Source: UBA2730 sp022793235
GTDB taxonomy: Bacteria > Bacillota_I > Bacilli_A > RF39 > UBA660
NCBI GenBank assembly: GCA_949745755.1
Contig: CATJZL010000071.1
Location: 1-7,724 of the forward strand
Direction of reading: 5' to 3'
Length of the DNA: 7,724 bases
Shown: positions 5,795 to 7,724 of the stretch, one piece after another
Position numbering within the stretch: position 1 is the first letter of the stretch
How the letters are laid out: each line of letters opens with the position of its first letter
The notes under the pieces: generated by a model
The model's database searches: none
What the model was told of the DNA's origin: nothing
What the model saw: only the letters and a program-made list of their open reading frames with translations
Made by a program: the position numbers and the translations under genes

Positions 5795-6715
5795 ATGAAT
5801 TTTATTAAAAATATACTTCTTTTTCCATATACTATTATAAAAATTATGTGGAAGGGGTTTTATTTTTTATTGTCTCAGACTACTTTAGGATTTTATTCGT
5901 ATTTTGTTTATTTTTTTACTTTTTTGAAGCATATTTTTAAGAAAAGCACTCTTTTTTCTCGATTTGTTACACATTTTGAGATGAGGAAAAGTCAACCTGA
6001 GATATTTTTAGTTTTTATTTTTATGGTTAATATTTGTTTATCACTTTATAACTTTGTGATTACAAATGTGGATTTAAAAAATAATAGATTGACTAATAGA
6101 AATAATGAGATAGAGAAAAAAGAATCTTTTGTAAATCTTTATAAAAAGTATGGTTATTATTCTTCTTCTGATATTAATATAAAAGAATTAAAAAATACAA
6201 ATAGTGATACAGTAGCTTGGTTGAAAGTCAATAATACAAATATTAATTATCCTGTTGTGAAGAGTAATGATAATAAATATTATTCAGAACATTCTTTTGA
6301 TAAGACAGCTAGTTCTGATGGTTGGATTTATATGGATTATCGAAATAATTCTGTGGATTTATCTTTTAATACTATTATTTATGGTAAGGAACTTGAAGAT
6401 CAAGAAGGATTTGGAGATATGGATTATATTTTTAGTGATGCCTATTTGAAAAATTCGGATAAAATTATTCAGTTTATTACACATAATAGTGCTTATCAAT
6501 TTAAAGTTTTTTCTGCTTATGTTACAGATAATGCTGGATATATTGTTCCAGAGTTTGATCATGTAAAAAGTTATGGTAATTTTTTAAGGGCTATTTATAC
6601 AAAAAGTATTAAGGACTTTAATATAGAAGTTGAGGAACATGATAAAATCTTATCTTTAGTAACTGTAGGGGATAAGAATCAAGTTAAGGTTGTCCATGCA
6701 AAGCTTATTTCATAA
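5795..6715 (+). CDS. Class B sortase-like membrane protein lacking the catalytic triad
   Basis: The C-terminal part (about 135-306) follows the class B sortase fold. It has AWLKVNNTNINYPVV (141-155), a D-N-x-Y-Y-x-x-H-x-F stretch (159-168), DGWIYMDYRN (175-184), NTIIYG (192-197) and a closing V-V-H-A-K-L-I (299-305). Active sortases attach surface proteins to peptidoglycan or assemble pili using His, Cys and Arg. Here the His after IYG is Lys198, the Cys of the TLSTC motif is Val291 (in SLVTV), and the Arg of the last strand is Val297 with Lys298 beside it. The codons (AAG, GTA, GTT) are not single-base changes from the expected ones. The frame is intact and the fold well kept, so this is a pseudoenzyme rather than a fresh wreck. 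The N-terminal region is longer than usual: a hydrophobic/aromatic stretch (5-48), then a clear membrane helix (68-90). ATG at 5795 follows AGGAG overlapping the previous stop. Active transpeptidation is not expected; a binding or scaffold role is inference. Confidence 0.85.
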   Translation: MNFIKNILLFPYTIIKIMWKGFYFLLSQTTLGFYSYFVYFFTFLKHIFKKSTLFSRFVTHFEMRKSQPEIFLVFIFMVNICLSLYNFVITNVDLKNNRLTNRNNEIEKKESFVNLYKKYGYYSSSDINIKELKNTNSDTVAWLKVNNTNINYPVVKSNDNKYYSEHSFDKTASSDGWIYMDYRNNSVDLSFNTIIYGKELEDQEGFGDMDYIFSDAYLKNSDKIIQFITHNSAYQFKVFSAYVTDNAGYIVPEFDHVKSYGNFLRAIYTKSIKDFNIEVEEHDKILSLVTVGDKNQVKVVHAKLIS

Positions 6716-6732
6716 TTTTATATTGATAAAAC

Positions 6733-6781
6733 AAAAAAAGAGTTATGTTGAAATTATTTGATTTCTTTTAACTCTTTTTTT
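6733..6781. terminator. Bidirectional terminator between the sortase-like gene and the XRE gene
   Basis: A perfect 13-base inverted repeat (6733-6745 and 6769-6781) encloses a 23-base interior that can pair further (GAAAT at 6750-6754 with ATTTC at 6761-6765). The outer arms are an A-run and a T-run, so it works on both strands. The right arm overlaps the last codons and stop of the minus-strand XRE ORF. Confidence 0.8.
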
Positions 6782-6992
6782 CTTCTTTTATCCTAGGATA
6801 GGGTTCTTTTTTATTTGTTAGTCCAATTATATAATCAATAGAAGTATCATAAAATTCGGCTAGTGTTTTTAAGTGGTATATTGGCATGTACCTAAGTCCA
6901 GTTTCATATCTTGAATATTGTACTTGAGATGTTTTTAGTAGTTTTGCAATATCTATTTGTAGTAAATCTTTATCTTCTCTTAAATCTTTCAA
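6768..6992 (-). CDS. XRE/Cro-type HTH regulator, probably missing its true start
   Basis: A 74-residue helix-turn-helix protein of the short Cro/C1 type. It begins KDLREDKDLLQIDIAKLL (2-19), followed by the recognition region TSQVQYSRYETG (21-32) and then LKTLAEFYDTSIDYIIGLT (41-59). The last 15 residues are charged. The only usable start in frame is TTG at 6992, with no ribosome binding site upstream. The frame stays open past it, encoding Tyr-Arg-Leu before Lys2, which is what intact relatives usually have just after their Met. In-frame upstream codons then become unrelated and hit TAA near 7020-7022. The natural start, promoter and first two or three residues therefore appear lost at a junction around 6998. 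Alternatively the TTG is used and the protein is simply short. The domain call is firm; whether it is expressed is doubtful. Confidence 0.75.
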   Translation of the reverse strand: MKDLREDKDLLQIDIAKLLKTSQVQYSRYETGLRYMPIYHLKTLAEFYDTSIDYIIGLTNKKEPYPRIKEEKKS

Positions 6993-6999
6993 TCTATAT

Positions 7000-7724
7000 G
7001 GAAGTAAAACCCCAGTCTCTTATGAAGTCACAGCAGAAAAAGATGGGAACTCAACACTTGGTGATAGTGATGTCAGAATCTATTTAGAGAAGAGTTCTGA
7101 TGGAACCAGTTATCAAGCTGTATCAGAGCCAAGTAGTTATGTAGCAATGGGGAATGCAGATGAATTTGGAGCCCAAGCAACTGAGATGCTTCTAGATAGA
7201 GGAAATACAACGGATACAGTAACCTATAACTATAGACTAAGAATGTGGGTAGGAAGTAATTATCAAGTAAGTGGAGAAGAGAAACACTTTACCTTAAAAG
7301 TGAATGTATATGGAAATGATGGAGTAAGTGTAGAGGTGAATGGAGTAGAGCTAGATAAGAGTAGTGCGACAGTAAAATTAACAAACTCTTTACAGTTAAA
7401 TGCAAGTACAACACCAGCATCACCTAGTGATAAGACTATTACTTGGACGTCTAGTAATGAAAAGATTGCAACGGTTACTAATACAGGGTTAGTGGAGACA
7501 AAAGGGGTAGGGACAACTACAATTACTGCCACAGCCTCAAATGGAAAGAGTGCTTCAGCAAATATCAAAGTAGAAGCTAATAACACAAATATAACAGGAG
7601 CTTATACCTATAATGAGACAACTTGTCCAACAGGAAGGGAAGAGACATGTCAACCTACAACATGTGTGATGAGTGGAACTTGTCCAGCAGGAACAGCAAT
7701 AAGTTATAAAGTAAATGATACAAC
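7000..7724 (+). CDS. Fragment of a Big2-domain surface protein (both ends missing)
   Basis: An open frame runs from the junction near 6998 to the right edge (about 241 codons) with no start codon, ribosome binding site or signal peptide at its left end. The first in-frame ATG (7147) lies inside a well-conserved stretch and is not a natural start. The left part has a beta-rich stretch ending in YNYRLRMWV and HFTLKVNVYG, a pattern I recall from secreted or pilin-like proteins of uncultured gut Bacilli. About 7327-7575 encodes a bacterial Ig-like (Big2) domain: V-x-L-x-x-S-x-Q-L, then ITWTSSNEKIATVTNTGLV, then GTTTITATASNGKSASANI. After it comes a Cys-rich linker (Cys in TTCPTG, ETCQPTTC and SGTCPAG). 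The protein would be extracellular and probably adhesive or structural. It prefers aca, gta, gga and gca codons and is clearly richer in G+C than the genes to its left. Confidence 0.75.

Noticed and set aside
6267..6562. Overlapping ORFs of 60 and 67 codons in other frames of the sortase-like gene
   Set aside because: Low-complexity Ile/Leu-rich translations typical of shadow frames in AT-rich DNA.
5795..6715. Sequencing error or frameshift as the cause of the missing sortase triad
   Set aside because: The frame is intact from start to stop and conserved residues flank each substituted site in the same frame, so a local frameshift cannot explain all three replacements.
7263..7586. Minus-strand ORF of 107 codons rich in Val, Phe and Ser
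   Set aside because: It is antisense to the clear Big2 domain and its apparent hydrophobicity comes from the reverse complement of Thr/Ala/Lys codons.
1..7724. tRNA, rRNA, CRISPR array, transposase or insertion sequence
   Set aside because: No cloverleaf-like sequence, regularly spaced repeats, transposase motifs or terminal inverted repeats with target duplications were seen on either strand.

Overview
The window reads as a very AT-rich Gram-positive chromosome, most likely an uncultured Bacilli/Mollicutes-related gut lineage of the RF39 or Erysipelotrichia type. Two 60-base samples illustrate composition: 6241-6300 is about 22% G+C and 7021-7080 about 40%. Support for the assignment comes from A/T-ending codons, strong AGGAGG-type ribosome binding sites, a class B sortase fold and bacterial Ig-like (Big2) surface protein sequence. 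Tryptophan is encoded by TGG and no gene needs TGA read-through, so the standard bacterial code applies. The lineage is an inference from gene content and style, not a database result.

Layout. Positions 1-191 carry the last ~62 codons of a secreted or surface-type protein, ended by a good terminator. Positions 192-771 hold no intact gene, only one short ORF that looks like a decayed C-type-lectin/FGE-like surface-protein tail. Next is a plus-strand housekeeping pair, cdsA (CDP-diglyceride synthase) and rseP (site-2 intramembrane protease), without the dxr gene that often lies between them. A bidirectional terminator separates rseP from a minus-strand pair: an AraC-family regulator with a GyrI-like effector domain (4432-5226) followed by a single-chain ABC exporter (2690-4357). 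Divergent from the regulator is a plus-strand two-gene unit. It encodes a 131-residue single-pass membrane protein and a 306-residue class B sortase homologue that has lost all three catalytic residues (His to Lys, Cys to Val, Arg to Val).

A second bidirectional terminator follows. Then comes a small minus-strand XRE-type repressor whose 5' end is cut at about position 6998. There it abuts, head-on and with a sharp change in composition, the interior of a Big2-containing surface protein that has no start codon or signal peptide and runs off the right edge.

How the genes relate. CdsA and RseP are both integral membrane proteins of envelope maintenance and are very probably co-transcribed. The AraC/ABC pair looks like a ligand-responsive efflux or peptide-export module. 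The small membrane protein and the catalytically dead sortase form the most unusual unit in the window. The junction near 6998 is either a recombination breakpoint or an assembly chimera, and conclusions about linkage across it should be held lightly.
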